This document shows positions 16,421 through 25,907 of a stretch of DNA of 36,766 bases, one piece after another. The notes under the pieces were generated by a model that had not been told where the DNA came from, did not search any database, and was given only the letters and a program-made list of their open reading frames with translations. Source of the DNA: an uncultured Verrucomicrobiota bacterium (GTDB lineage Bacteria > Verrucomicrobiota > Verrucomicrobiia > Verrucomicrobiales > DEV007); NCBI GenBank assembly GCA_902589825.1, contig CACIUL010000034.1:1-36766 (forward strand), read 5' to 3'. Each line of letters begins with the position of its first letter. Position 1 is the stretch's first letter. The position numbers and the translations under genes were made by a program.

Positions 16421-17611
16421 ATGAAAGTCCACTATAGTCCCTTTTTTCCGGGTTTGCTTATTGCCTTCTCTGGTCTGGGTTTGTTTACGCTTTTTGCCGA
16501 GGAGCCTGATCCCGGGGCGGATGCTGCTTTGAAGGGGCGTGAAGCCGATGCGCCGGGAAAAATTCAACAGGCGAAGGTGATGTCGATTAAGACCTATGGC
16601 CGGATTGTTGAGGCAAGCTTCATGAATTCCCTTTTAAGGGCCATTGAATTGCGCAAGCAAGTCAAGTTACTGGTTACCGAGCCTACCCTGGAAAACCATA
16701 TCTCCGCAAAGATGAGCTGGGTGCAGGCCTGGCTGCCGTATCTGCAGAGTGAAGCTTTGTTTTCCTACGCTGACACTGCTGATTCAATAAGCAGCTGGCC
16801 GATTGACCCAGGTTATATTGATTATGTTGAAGCAAAGCCGGAATCGGGAATTATTGCCAACCCTGATCAGTTTCCGGACCTGAGCCCTGAGGCACTGGAT
16901 AAGTTAAACGGCCAGGATGGTGCCACTACAGGATATCATGTCATTGAGTTTCTTCTTTGGGGTGAAGTGAAAGGCATTGCTGGCCGTGGAAAGCGTACGC
17001 ATATTGACTATGATGCCGGTAAAAGCAGGCATGCCGAACGTCGGGGTGCCTTCCTGGTCAGTTGTTGCGATCACCTGATTCGTCAGCTTGCAGGACAACT
17101 GGCAGACTGGAAAGGCGGGGTCCCTGACAATGCCCGCGCACGATATGAACAATTACCGGTTGAGGAAGCCATTGGAAAAATCTTCGCGGGTATTGATGGT
17201 TTTGTTGCACGAAATCCCGGGCTTCACAAGTCGACCGCGATCAAGAAAGGTGCTAAAACAAACCTTGATAAGGCAACATTCAGCGGCCTTGGCTACATGG
17301 GTCTGGTGCATAATGCCGCGGGCATTGCCAATATTGCCACGGGTGCGTATGTGGGCATTGATGGCAAGGTCAAAGTGCTGGGTATCGGCCTGATTGGAAT
17401 GGCTGAAGAGGTCTCCACGGTACGCTCGGAGAGGTTACGCCACTATATGAATGCCTCGATGAGATCGGTAAAGGGCCTTAACGCTTCCCTTAACCGGGCA
17501 AGCGTGCATGATGGAGAATTACCCCAGGGAGGGCATTCAAGAATATTCACCAACGCTTTTGGTTACCTGCTGAAGGAAATCAATAAACTGGCTGTTGATC
17601 TTGAGCCCTAG
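16421..17611 (+). CDS. Imelysin family protein
   Basis: The protein has 396 residues from ATG 16421. A longer open frame runs back to 15917, but it is antisense to the DUF1080 gene and the added residues look non-coding. From 16421 the protein begins MKVHYSPFFPGLLIAFSGLG, a signal peptide. The imelysin signature GxHxxE is present as GYHVIE at residues 171-176, within TTGYHVIEFLLWG. The helical repeats on either side (VEASFMNSLLRAIELRKQV and TFSGLGYMGLVHNAAGIAN) fit the two-bundle imelysin fold. Imelysins are periplasmic or outer-membrane proteins linked to iron uptake. The GxHxxE residues are thought to bind metal. No iron-uptake genes are adjacent. Confidence 0.92.
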   Translation: MKVHYSPFFPGLLIAFSGLGLFTLFAEEPDPGADAALKGREADAPGKIQQAKVMSIKTYGRIVEASFMNSLLRAIELRKQVKLLVTEPTLENHISAKMSWVQAWLPYLQSEALFSYADTADSISSWPIDPGYIDYVEAKPESGIIANPDQFPDLSPEALDKLNGQDGATTGYHVIEFLLWGEVKGIAGRGKRTHIDYDAGKSRHAERRGAFLVSCCDHLIRQLAGQLADWKGGVPDNARARYEQLPVEEAIGKIFAGIDGFVARNPGLHKSTAIKKGAKTNLDKATFSGLGYMGLVHNAAGIANIATGAYVGIDGKVKVLGIGLIGMAEEVSTVRSERLRHYMNASMRSVKGLNASLNRASVHDGELPQGGHSRIFTNAFGYLLKEINKLAVDLEP

Positions 17612-17633
17612 GTGGCACCCGCATGAGGCATGG

Positions 17634-17649
17634 CCCTGCTTGGGCAGGG
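17634..17649. other. Hairpin between convergent genes
   Basis: CCCTGC (17634-17639) pairs with GCAGGG (17644-17649) across loop TTGG. No T-run follows, so its use as a terminator is doubtful. It lies between the imelysin and unknown genes. Confidence 0.35.
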
Positions 17650-17701
17650 ATACAGGTGTGGCTAAACAATCAATAGAGCAAAGAGCCACCGGCATTCTTT
17701 T

Positions 17702-18175
17702 TCAGCTTTCATCCTCCGGGTTCTGTTCGGGGTCAGTTTCCGCAGGCATATCCATGCTGGAGAAAAGTGAACGCATACAGGTTGCGCCCGTTGGGCTGAT
17801 AAATGTGGTGCAATACATTGCCCCGACCAGTTCGTTTTCCGCATCGGTGAAAATGTAGGTGCTGTTTTCCCGCTTGCCCGGGGTCAGGAAAAGAACTTCA
17901 AATGCCAGGATGGGCACCTCGTCGATATTTCCTGTTTCAACCGGTTCGGTTACCTGAACAAGATGCCAGGGTTCCCCGTGTGCGGGCAGCCCTTTGCCCC
18001 TGGCAACAAGCATATTGCCGGTACAGGATTGGATCGTTTTGTAGTCGGGAGGGTCAGGGAAATCGGGCAGGCTTTGCATGCTGTGGGTGATTATTGCCTG
18101 TGGAAACAGGGAAGGCAAATAAAGCCCGGCGGGCGATTTGGGTTTTTGTGGTTCGATGCTGCTGCCGGCAAACAA
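17702..18175 (-). CDS. Protein of unknown function, uncertain start
   Basis: The frame is open from 18241 down to 17702 and has no ATG before 18079. I give the TTG at 18175 (157 residues). ATG 18079 would leave 125 residues beginning MQSLPDFPDPPDYKTIQSCTG. The sequence has no known motif to me. It has several Thr/Pro-rich strands, VLFLTPGKRENSTYIFTDAENEL, and three cysteines. The terminator of glnB lies at 18184-18220 just upstream, so transcription depends on readthrough or on a promoter inside the gap. It is convergent with the imelysin gene, 90 bases away. Confidence 0.5.
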   Translation of the reverse strand: MFAGSSIEPQKPKSPAGLYLPSLFPQAIITHSMQSLPDFPDPPDYKTIQSCTGNMLVARGKGLPAHGEPWHLVQVTEPVETGNIDEVPILAFEVLFLTPGKRENSTYIFTDAENELVGAMYCTTFISPTGATCMRSLFSSMDMPAETDPEQNPEDES

Positions 18176-18183
18176 TACAGTGC

Positions 18184-18220
18184 AAAAAGAAGCGCCGACC
18201 GGGGTTTCCCGGTGGCGCTT
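18184..18220 (-). terminator. Rho-independent terminator of glnB
   Basis: On the minus strand a stem of AAGCGCC/ACCGGG arms (18190-18220, one bulged base, loop 4) is followed by a TTTTT run at 18184-18188. It lies 38 bases after the glnB stop. Confidence 0.9.
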
Positions 18221-18257
18221 AAAGAGAATGCCTTGCGGCTATTGTGCTGTTGTCCGC

Positions 18258-18980
<723 letters not shown>

Positions 18981-21900
18981 ATGTCTGATTCGTTTGTTCA
19001 TCTACACCTCCACACCGAGTATTCGACACTCGATGGTGCGGTGCGCCCGTCTGCACTCATGACGAAGGTCAAGCGATGCAAGATGCCGGCTGTAGCCATG
19101 ACCGATCATGGGAACCTTTATGGCGCGATTGATTTTTATAAGCAGGCAGTAAAGGCCGGCGTGAAACCGATCATTGGTTGTGAAGTCTACCTGGCTCCCG
19201 GCCCGATGACGCAGAAGAAAAAGGTGCCGGGAGTGCCAAATGCCCATCATCTTACCTTGCTTGCAAAGGATCAGCAGGGATACGAAAACCTGGTAAGACT
19301 CGTGTCATTGGCGCACCTCGAAGGTCAGTATTACAAACCCCGCGTTGATAAGGAGGCACTAGATAAGCATTCCGGTGGGATGATATGCCTGAGCGGATGC
19401 ATTAATGGGGAGATCAACTACTGGATACAGCAGGAACAGGTTGATATTGCGCGTGAGAAACTTGGTGAATTCGTTGACATTTACGGCAAGGAGGATTTCT
19501 ACCTTGAAATGCATGATCATGGCATGCAGCAACAACAAAAATGCAACCGCCAGCTTCTGGAATTTTGTGGAGAGTTTGGACTCCAGCCGGTGGCAGCCAA
19601 CGATGTTCATTTTCTCGACAAGTCGGACCATGAGGCTCACGATGCGTTGATTTGCATTGGCACCAACAGCATGGTGCTGGATGAGAACCGGATGCGTTAT
19701 TCGCCTGAGGTGTATTTCAAGACGGCCAGGGAAATGCGCCAGTTGTTCAGGGAAATCCCGGTGGCCTGTGATAATACCCTTGAGATTGCCGAGAAGGTTA
19801 ATTTTGAGATGCAGCTGGATGCAACCAGCTCTGAGCGATACCCGGAATACGATGTATCCGGGGAAAGCTCAAAGGAGGTTTATTTCCGGAATTTATGCGA
19901 GGAGGGTCTGTCTTTTCGTTATGGGGAGCAGAGGGCTTCCAGTGATCCCGAATTACGCAAGCGGCTAGACTATGAGATTGGCATCATGGAGCGGATGGGG
20001 TTTGTCTCCTACTTCCTCATTACATGGGACTTTATCAAGTGGGCAAGGGACAATAACATTCCTGTTGGGCCGGGGCGCGGTTCAGCGGCAGGATCTCTGG
20101 TTGCCTATTGCCTCGGGATTACGGACCTGGACCCGATCAGGTTCGGCCTGATTTTTGAACGGTTTCTCAATCCGGAGCGTGTCAGCCCTCCTGATGTTGA
20201 TGTTGATTTTTGCCAGACCCGCCGTCCCGAGGTAATTGAGTATGTACGCGAAAAATACGGAGAACGCCGGGTTTCGCATATCATCACCTTCGGTACTCTT
20301 GGTGCGAAGAGCGTGGTACGGGATATCGGCCGTGTGCTCGGGTGGAGCTATGGGGACGCGGACCGGATTGCAAAGATGATTCCTGCGGAACTGGGGATTA
20401 CCCTGGCCGGCGCACGCAGGAAGAACGCAGACCTTAAGAAGGCCATTGATACTGAACCCGCCACTGCACAGCTATGGGAAACAGCGGTTAAGCTGGAGGG
20501 ATTGACACGCGGTGTCGGGATTCATGCTGCAGGTGTGGTAATTGGGGGATCTGATCTGGATGAGCATGTGCCGCTTACACGGGGCAATGACGATGAGGTG
20601 GTGACTCAATATGCCATGAAGCCATTGACTGAGCTGGGGATGCTGAAGATGGACTTCCTTGGGCTCAAGACGCTGACAGTTATTCAGGATGCCCTCGACC
20701 TTATCCGGCAACATGCTGCGGGGTTTGAGATTGCCGATATTTCCCTCGAGGATGCAATGACCTACAGGTTGCTCAATGCCGGTGAAACCTGTGGTGTGTT
20801 CCAGCTGGAAAGTGGCGGCATGGTTGCCCTCTGTAAGCAGTTTGGCGTTGATTGCATTGAGGATATCATTGCTCTTATTGCCCTTTACCGTCCGGGTCCG
20901 ATGGACCTGATTCCTGATTTTATTGACCGGAAGAAGGGCAAGAAAAAGGTCGAATACCTTCATCCTCTTCTTGAGGAAGTGTCCAGGGAAACTCATGGGA
21001 TCTTGATTTACCAGGAGCAGGTTCAGAAAGCTGCTAACCTGCTAGCTGGCTACAGCCTTGGGGATGCCGATTTGCTGCGACGTGCGATGGGCAAGAAGGA
21101 CCCAAAGGAAATGGCCCGCCAGCGTGAGGTCTTTGTTGATGGTTGCGCACGGGAAAATAAGATCCCCAAGCAACAGGCAAATGGCATCTTTGACCTGCTG
21201 GAGAAGTTCGCAGGTTATGGCTTTAACAAGTCACATTCGGCGGCATATGGCTTGATTAGCTACCAGACTGCTTTCCTCAAGGCTAATTATCCCGTTGAGT
21301 TCATGGCTTCTTTGCTTTCCAACGAGATAAACAATACTGACAAAATTTCAGTATTTGTGGAGGAATGCAAAAATATGGGGATCAAGGTCCTGCCCCCTGA
21401 CATCAATAGAAGCCAGCTTAAGTTTTCACCTGACCTTGCCAGTGGGCCTGATTCCAGGGCCATCCGTTTTGGTTTGGCTGCGGTGAAGAATGTGGGAAGT
21501 GCCGCCATGGAAGCGGCTATCCGTGAACGCGATGCCGGAGGCGACTTCACAGGTGCAGAGGACTTTGCCAAGCGTCTTGATTCCAAGTCAGTAAACAAGA
21601 AAAATCTTGAATCCCTGGTCAGAGCCGGGGCATTTGACTTTTCAGGTGAAGATCGCGCCCGCCTTTTTTCCCGTCTGGAAAACATTATGGCAGCTGCCTC
21701 AAGTGCCCAGAAGGACCGCATCGCGGGTCAGGTTTCACTGTTTGGCGATGACGCTGACTTTGGTTCGGCCCCGGAACCTTCTCTGAGTTCCGGGGAGGTT
21801 GCCTTTGAGCCCTGGAGCCAGGATGAGATCCTCTCTGCTGAACGTGAGCTTCTCGGTTTCTACGTTACGGGCCATCCCCTTGATGCGTACCGCTCATCGA

Positions 21901-22502
21901 TTCTCTCCGGAAAATATCGGCGTTTATCCGAGTTGCAGGAGCTGAAGGAATCCCGGAAATATGACTTTGCCGGACGTATCGCTTCTGTCGAGAAGCGTTT
22001 CACGAAGAAGGCAGGTAAGCCTTTTGCCATTCTTTCCTTTGAGGAGTTCACCGGCCATACCGAGGTGATGGTATGGAGTGAGGTCTTTGAGAAGTCCACT
22101 GCCATACTCGAAGTAGGCAAGGTGGTTGTGCTTACCGCCAAGGTGGAAATGGATTCCATCTCGGATTCCAAGCGCCTGACTGCTGAAAGGATGAGGATCC
22201 TTGAAAAACCGCCGGTTGAAAGCAATCCTGCGGCGCAGGCCGGGGTGAGTGAAGGATTGGTGGAGGCCAATGGCACTGGTTCGGCGTTGCCCCTGATTGT
22301 TTCATTGCGCAGCGGCGAGCACAACCTGAATGACCTGCGCAAAATCCGTTCCATTGTTGCTGAGCATAGCGGAGAGACACCTCTGCATTTGCGGGTTATG
22401 AGTCGCAACGGAAAAGGCGTGAATATGGTGGCAGCTGAAAAGTTTAAGGTAAAGGACTGTGAGGCACTTAGGGGACAGCTAGGAAATTGGATAAGCGATT
22501 GA
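18981..22502 (+). CDS. dnaE: DNA polymerase III alpha subunit
   Basis: The protein has 1173 residues from ATG 18981. A GTG at 18954 would add MQFFGLGPF, which is not in the family. The protein opens with the PHP domain ([18 protein letters not shown]). The palm carries the catalytic DxD in PPDVDVDF (Asp407, Asp409), and the third acidic site is in [11 protein letters not shown]. The fingers have [16 protein letters not shown] and [13 protein letters not shown] helix-hairpin-helix region, and near the C-terminus an OB fold ([24 protein letters not shown]), complete a DnaE1-type replicative polymerase. Length and domain order match the E. coli enzyme. A 300-base gap precedes it and contains no other gene. 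Confidence 0.97.
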   Translation: MSDSFVHLHLHTEYSTLDGAVRPSALMTKVKRCKMPAVAMTDHGNLYGAIDFYKQAVKAGVKPIIGCEVYLAPGPMTQKKKVPGVPNAHHLTLLAKDQQGYENLVRLVSLAHLEGQYYKPRVDKEALDKHSGGMICLSGCINGEINYWIQQEQVDIAREKLGEFVDIYGKEDFYLEMHDHGMQQQQKCNRQLLEFCGEFGLQPVAANDVHFLDKSDHEAHDALICIGTNSMVLDENRMRYSPEVYFKTAREMRQLFREIPVACDNTLEIAEKVNFEMQLDATSSERYPEYDVSGESSKEVYFRNLCEEGLSFRYGEQRASSDPELRKRLDYEIGIMERMGFVSYFLITWDFIKWARDNNIPVGPGRGSAAGSLVAYCLGITDLDPIRFGLIFERFLNPERVSPPDVDVDFCQTRRPEVIEYVREKYGERRVSHIITFGTLGAKSVVRDIGRVLGWSYGDADRIAKMIPAELGITLAGARRKNADLKKAIDTEPATAQLWETAVKLEGLTRGVGIHAAGVVIGGSDLDEHVPLTRGNDDEVVTQYAMKPLTELGMLKMDFLGLKTLTVIQDALDLIRQHAAGFEIADISLEDAMTYRLLNAGETCGVFQLESGGMVALCKQFGVDCIEDIIALIALYRPGPMDLIPDFIDRKKGKKKVEYLHPLLEEVSRETHGILIYQEQVQKAANLLAGYSLGDADLLRRAMGKKDPKEMARQREVFVDGCARENKIPKQQANGIFDLLEKFAGYGFNKSHSAAYGLISYQTAFLKANYPVEFMASLLSNEINNTDKISVFVEECKNMGIKVLPPDINRSQLKFSPDLASGPDSRAIRFGLAAVKNVGSAAMEAAIRERDAGGDFTGAEDFAKRLDSKSVNKKNLESLVRAGAFDFSGEDRARLFSRLENIMAAASSAQKDRIAGQVSLFGDDADFGSAPEPSLSSGEVAFEPWSQDEILSAERELLGFYVTGHPLDAYRSSILSGKYRRLSELQELKESRKYDFAGRIASVEKRFTKKAGKPFAILSFEEFTGHTEVMVWSEVFEKSTAILEVGKVVVLTAKVEMDSISDSKRLTAERMRILEKPPVESNPAAQAGVSEGLVEANGTGSALPLIVSLRSGEHNLNDLRKIRSIVAEHSGETPLHLRVMSRNGKGVNMVAAEKFKVKDCEALRGQLGNWISD

Positions 22503-22601
22503 TATTCAATACTTTAAGTGAATAACAGTGATCTGGGGAGCTCGCCGCAGCCCTTATATTTTTCATACCCAGTAATTCAAGCAAGCTTTACTAAAACAAG
22601 T

Positions 22602-22623
22602 TTGTTCAAAATTTATTGAACAA
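22602..22623. promoter_or_regulatory. Inverted repeat, candidate operator for the GbsR-like regulator
   Basis: TTGTTCAA (22602-22609) and TTGAACAA (22616-22623) are perfect inverted arms of 8 bases around a 6-base A/T spacer, 35 bases before the regulator start. This is the size and symmetry of a winged-helix dimer site, so autoregulation is likely. Binding is not proven. Confidence 0.65.
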
Positions 22624-22658
22624 CCTCCCTTTGGCGCTAGTTTCCTCAACCCAGGAAC

Positions 22659-23219
22659 ATGTCCGCCGAAGCCCGATCAGCCAACCAAACGCGAGTCAGC
22701 ATTCATGCTGAAGACATCCCGGTTAAAGCGCAGGGAGAGGTGGAGTCATTGCAACTGGAGGTCATTGAACTATTTGTTCATGCTGTCAAGGTACTGGGCT
22801 TGCCGAAGTCTGTCGGCGAAATATATGGGCTGCTCTTTATTTCTCCCGAGGCAATGCCACTGGATGTGATTGTTGCCCGGCTCGGCATATCGAAGGGCTC
22901 GGCAAGTCAGGGATTGCGTTTTCTTCGAAACCTCGGTGCTGTTCAACCCTTTCAGGTTGCCGATGACCGGCGGGAGCATTTTGAAGCGGTGACTGAGTTA
23001 AAGAAGCTGGCTGCCGGTTTCATTAACGGGGAAATCAATCCTCACCTCGAAAGCGGTACGCAGCGCCTGGAGAAAATCCGGAAGGCAGCAGCAGCGGATA
23101 CATCGGAGAATGGGGCCTTTTACAGGGACCGCCTGGCCCGGCTTGGCAACTGGAGACGAAGGGGAGGACTGCTTCTGAAAATAGTGAGCCGGTTTCTGGG
23201 GAGGACAACGAAGAAGTAA
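22659..23219 (+). CDS. GbsR/MarR-like winged-helix regulator
   Basis: The protein has 186 residues. A winged helix-turn-helix occupies about residues 50-105, with LPKSVGEIYGLLFISPEAMP, then LDVIVARLGISKGSASQGLRFLRNLGAVQPF, where the second helix (about 78-92) is the recognition helix. These features match the GbsR/OpcR branch of the MarR superfamily. The C-terminal part is helical and basic. It opens the polysaccharide locus, and the downstream antiterminator starts on its last base (TAATG). An 8+6+8 inverted repeat lies upstream. It probably controls the locus or itself in response to a signal that cannot be read here. Confidence 0.85.
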   Translation: MSAEARSANQTRVSIHAEDIPVKAQGEVESLQLEVIELFVHAVKVLGLPKSVGEIYGLLFISPEAMPLDVIVARLGISKGSASQGLRFLRNLGAVQPFQVADDRREHFEAVTELKKLAAGFINGEINPHLESGTQRLEKIRKAAAADTSENGAFYRDRLARLGNWRRRGGLLLKIVSRFLGRTTKK

Positions 23220-23785
23220 TGGCAACAGGATTACAGGTTGGAAAGGATTGGCGGCAGAAGTATCTCTGGTATGCGGTTCAGACACGTGCCAAGTCAGAAC
23301 ATATTGCTGCAGCCTCTCTTTCCAGAAATGAAGGTATCGAGGTCTACTGTCCCCGCCTTAAATTTCAGCGGCAGACCCGTAGGGGCAGGGTATGGTTTAC
23401 CGAGGCGCTTTTTCCCGGGTATATTTTTGCTAGGTTCATGGCCGCTACCCATATGCGTGCCGTCAGTTACGGCACTGCCGTCACAAGGGTCCTGCAGCTC
23501 GGGAATCGGTATGCCAGTGTTCCCGATTCAGCGATTGACCAGATACGGGAGCAAATGGGCGGGGGCGACACCCGAAGGCTTGAGGCCAGTGCCAAAGTTG
23601 GAGAAGAGGTGGAGATCACGACCGGCCCATTGCAGGGCATGACGGCAACTGTTACCGGCTTAATGCAAGGTAAGCAGCGGGTAAAGTTACTGATCGAATT
23701 TCTTGGCCGGGTCAGCGAGGCAGAATTGTCGGTTCACGATGTGCAGAGTGACCGGGTGCCGCAACAACGCTTCGCGCTTGGCTGA
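23219..23785 (+). CDS. NusG/RfaH-like specialised transcription elongation factor
   Basis: The protein has 188 residues. The NGN domain is at about 14-113: LWYAVQTRAKSEHIAAASL, IEVYCPRLK, and the typical FTEALFPGYIFARF. The KOW domain is at about 124-170, with VGEEVEITTGPLQGMTATVTG. The family includes RfaH, UpxY and LoaP, which bind RNA polymerase and let it read through long polysaccharide operons. It is not the housekeeping NusG: the gene sits at the head of a glycan locus beside a regulator and has no ribosomal neighbours. An ops-like element lies in the leader right after it, so it probably acts on the genes downstream. The start ATG shares its first base with the previous stop. Confidence 0.9.
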   Translation: MATGLQVGKDWRQKYLWYAVQTRAKSEHIAAASLSRNEGIEVYCPRLKFQRQTRRGRVWFTEALFPGYIFARFMAATHMRAVSYGTAVTRVLQLGNRYASVPDSAIDQIREQMGGGDTRRLEASAKVGEEVEITTGPLQGMTATVTGLMQGKQRVKLLIEFLGRVSEAELSVHDVQSDRVPQQRFALG

Positions 23786-23790
23786 GCGCG
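23773..23790 (+). other. GC-rich hairpin over the stop of the NusG-like gene
   Basis: CGCGCT (23773-23778) pairs with AGCGCG (23785-23790) across a 6-base loop that contains the start of the stop codon. A-rich rather than T-rich sequence follows, so it is not a standard terminator on the plus strand. Confidence 0.4.
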
Positions 23791-23881
23791 CAAAAAATAA
23801 AAAGGGAAACCGTTAATGGAACATTCCCAAATGTCAGAAAGCCAATCGGTTTCGTGCAAAAAAACAGCGCGAGTGACCGGG

Positions 23882-23893
23882 GGCGGCAGCGTG
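23882..23893 (+). promoter_or_regulatory. ops/JUMPstart-like element
   Basis: GGCGGCAGCGTG differs from the E. coli ops element GGCGGTAGCGTG at one base and is followed by C as in JUMPstart. CAGCGC, the JUMPstart opening, is at 23865-23870. It lies 81 bases before the first sugar gene and just after the NusG/RfaH-like gene. Confidence 0.7.
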
Positions 23894-23903
23894 CATCAAG
23901 TTA

Positions 23904-23922
23904 GGCAAGAATGCCCTTTTTT
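23904..23922 (+). terminator. Weak intrinsic terminator or attenuator-like hairpin in leader
   Basis: GGCA (23904-23907) pairs with TGCC (23912-23915) across loop AGAA and is followed by C and six T. The stem is only 4 bp, so termination would be weak and open to antitermination. It lies directly downstream of the ops-like element. Confidence 0.4.
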
Positions 23923-23974
23923 ACCAAGCCTCATTTTTTTATTCACAAACAACACACCTAACCAATAAAGAATA

Positions 23975-24967
23975 ATGTCTAAGAAAATATTAATTGCAGG
24001 AGGAGGAGGTTTTATCGGAGGCCACTTGGCTAAAGAAATGGTGCGCAGGGGACATGATGTGCGCGTTGTGGACATTAAGCCGCTTGACCAGTGGTATCAG
24101 CAGATCGACAGCGCCGAGAACATCGTTGCCAACCTCGAGGAAAAAGAAGCATGCTTCGCTGCAGCCAAAGGATGTGATGAGGTGTTCAATCTCGCGTGCA
24201 ACATGGGAGGCATGGGGTTCATCGAGAACAACCGCGCCCTCTGTATGTTGAGCATTCTCATCAACACGCACCTGTTGATGGCTGCAAGGGAGCATGAGGT
24301 GGAAAAGTACCTTTATTCATCCAGCGCCTGTGTCTATGCCGCAGGTAAGCAGACTGACACCGCGGTTACCGCGCTGAAGGAGGAGGATGCCTATCCCGCC
24401 ATGCCGGAAGATGGTTATGGCTGGGAGAAGCTTTTCAGTGAGCGCATGTGCAAGCACTTTGAGGAGGACTTCGGGATGAACGTGCGCGTTGTTCGATTTC
24501 ATAATGTCTATGGCCCGGAGGGAACCTGGCGGGGAGGAAGGGAAAAGGCTCCTGCCGCCTTGAGTCGCAAGATCATTGAGGCAAAGCGTAACAATGACCT
24601 CAAGATCGAAGTTTGGGGAGATGGTGAGCAAACCCGCAGTTTCATGTATATTGATGACTGTATTACGGGTCTTGATAAGCTGATGAATTCTGATTTCAGC
24701 GACCCGATCAACCTTGGCCGATCAGAGCTGGTATCTATCAACCAAATGATCGACATGATCAGTGAAATTGCCGGTGTTGAGGTCGAGCGGGTGCACAACC
24801 TGGATGCGCCACAGGGGGTTCGTGGCCGTAACAGCGACAATACCCTCATCCTCGAGAAACTGGGCTGGGAGCCTGAGGTAGACCTACGCACAGGGCTTGC
24901 AAAGACCTATGCCTGGATTGAGCAACAGGTTGAAAAAGATGCCCGGGGCGAAAAAGTCGTTTCCTGA
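23975..24967 (+). CDS. GDP-mannose 3,5-epimerase
   Basis: The protein has 330 residues and is an extended short-chain dehydrogenase. The Rossmann start is IAGGGGFIGGHLA (7-19). It follows the plant GDP-mannose 3,5-epimerase closely in several long blocks: NMGGMGFIENNRALCM, YLYSSSACVYA (Cys119 in the catalytic position), DGYGWEKLFSERMCKHFEEDF (Tyr148, Lys152), FHNVYGPEGTWRGGREKAPAA and GVRGRNSDNTLI. The enzyme turns GDP-D-mannose into GDP-L-galactose or GDP-L-gulose, in plants for ascorbate and in bacteria for glycans. As the first gene after the ops-like leader it likely supplies a polysaccharide sugar. No GDP-mannose synthesis gene is in the window. The start has no Shine-Dalgarno. Confidence 0.9.
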   Translation: MSKKILIAGGGGFIGGHLAKEMVRRGHDVRVVDIKPLDQWYQQIDSAENIVANLEEKEACFAAAKGCDEVFNLACNMGGMGFIENNRALCMLSILINTHLLMAAREHEVEKYLYSSSACVYAAGKQTDTAVTALKEEDAYPAMPEDGYGWEKLFSERMCKHFEEDFGMNVRVVRFHNVYGPEGTWRGGREKAPAALSRKIIEAKRNNDLKIEVWGDGEQTRSFMYIDDCITGLDKLMNSDFSDPINLGRSELVSINQMIDMISEIAGVEVERVHNLDAPQGVRGRNSDNTLILEKLGWEPEVDLRTGLAKTYAWIEQQVEKDARGEKVVS

Positions 24968-25043
24968 TTTTTTTCACGTGGCAGGGAATGGACAATGCTC
25001 CATACAAGCCCTCCGGAATCCTAGTTTTGTGACTGGAAATATT

Positions 25044-25871
25044 GTGAGTGAACCCAAGTACAATCACCCGCTTGATGAACGCATCAATGTTCTTGGCGTG
25101 GGCATTAGCCCCATTAACCTGGACAGTGCGGAAGCAGGCGTCTATGCCGGCATCGATGACGGTTGCCAGGGGTATATTGGTGTCAGTGGCGTTCATGGTG
25201 TCAGTGAGGCACAGTCAAATCCTGACTTTAAGCGCATCCTTAACCGCACTTTTCTCAATACTCCTGACGGGATGCCGATGGTTTGGTATGGGAAGCTCAA
25301 CGGCAACAGGGAAATCTCACGGGTTTATGGTCCTGACCTGATGCTGCGTATCTGTGCCGGGTCCCCGGACCGTGGCATTCGGCATTTCTTTTTTGGCGGG
25401 TGCGACGGTGTTGCTGAAATGCTGCGTGATAAATTAACAGAGCGTTTTCCCGGCCTGGAGGTCGTGGGAACCTATACCCCGCCCTTCAGGCCATTGAATG
25501 AGGAGGAGGAAATTGAGGTGAGGGACCTGATCAATTCCTCCGGGGCCCATTGTGTATGGGTTGGGCTGAGCACCCCGAAACAGGAGTTGTTCATGAGCGG
25601 GTTCCTGAAGAAATATGGAGTTGAACATGGAGGTGACGGCAGCCTTGAAGGAGCGAAAATTTTTTTCGGGGTTGGTGCTGCCTTTGATTTTCATGCGGGA
25701 TTGATCCCCCAGGCACCGGCATGGATGCAAAGGTGCGGGCTTGAATGGTTTTACCGCCTTTACAAGGAACCAAGGCGATTGTGGCGGCGTTACCTGAAGA
25801 ATAACCCGGTATTTATCATCCGGGCAATTCTGCAATTTTCCGGCTTGAGGAAATACAGGCTCATCAAGTAG
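25044..25871 (+). CDS. WecG/TagA/CpsF family glycosyltransferase
   Basis: I place the start at GTG 25044 (275 residues). The frame is open further back, to 24897, but that would overlap the epimerase by 71 bases and exceeds the family length. Motifs: NTPDGMPMVW (75-78 DGMP), SRVYGPDLM, WVGLSTPKQELFM, FFGVGAAFDFHAG and APAWMQRCGLEWFYRLYKEPRRLWRRY. The family adds a sugar (such as ManNAc or ManNAcA) to an undecaprenyl-diphosphate-linked sugar at the cytoplasmic face. That fits a second step of lipid-linked glycan assembly here. The acceptor and donor are not determined. A nucleotide-sugar dehydrogenase follows. Confidence 0.9.
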   Translation: MSEPKYNHPLDERINVLGVGISPINLDSAEAGVYAGIDDGCQGYIGVSGVHGVSEAQSNPDFKRILNRTFLNTPDGMPMVWYGKLNGNREISRVYGPDLMLRICAGSPDRGIRHFFFGGCDGVAEMLRDKLTERFPGLEVVGTYTPPFRPLNEEEEIEVRDLINSSGAHCVWVGLSTPKQELFMSGFLKKYGVEHGGDGSLEGAKIFFGVGAAFDFHAGLIPQAPAWMQRCGLEWFYRLYKEPRRLWRRYLKNNPVFIIRAILQFSGLRKYRLIK

Positions 25872-25907
25872 TTCGCGAAAGCACCCTGTTATAAACAGAA
25901 TTTTTCT

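Noticed and set aside
20472..20996. Long open frame antisense to dnaE
   Set aside because: It is a shadow of a strongly conserved polymerase gene and has no family features.
24897..25043. Longer start of the WecG/TagA/CpsF gene
   Set aside because: It overlaps the epimerase by 71 bases and adds residues not expected in the family.
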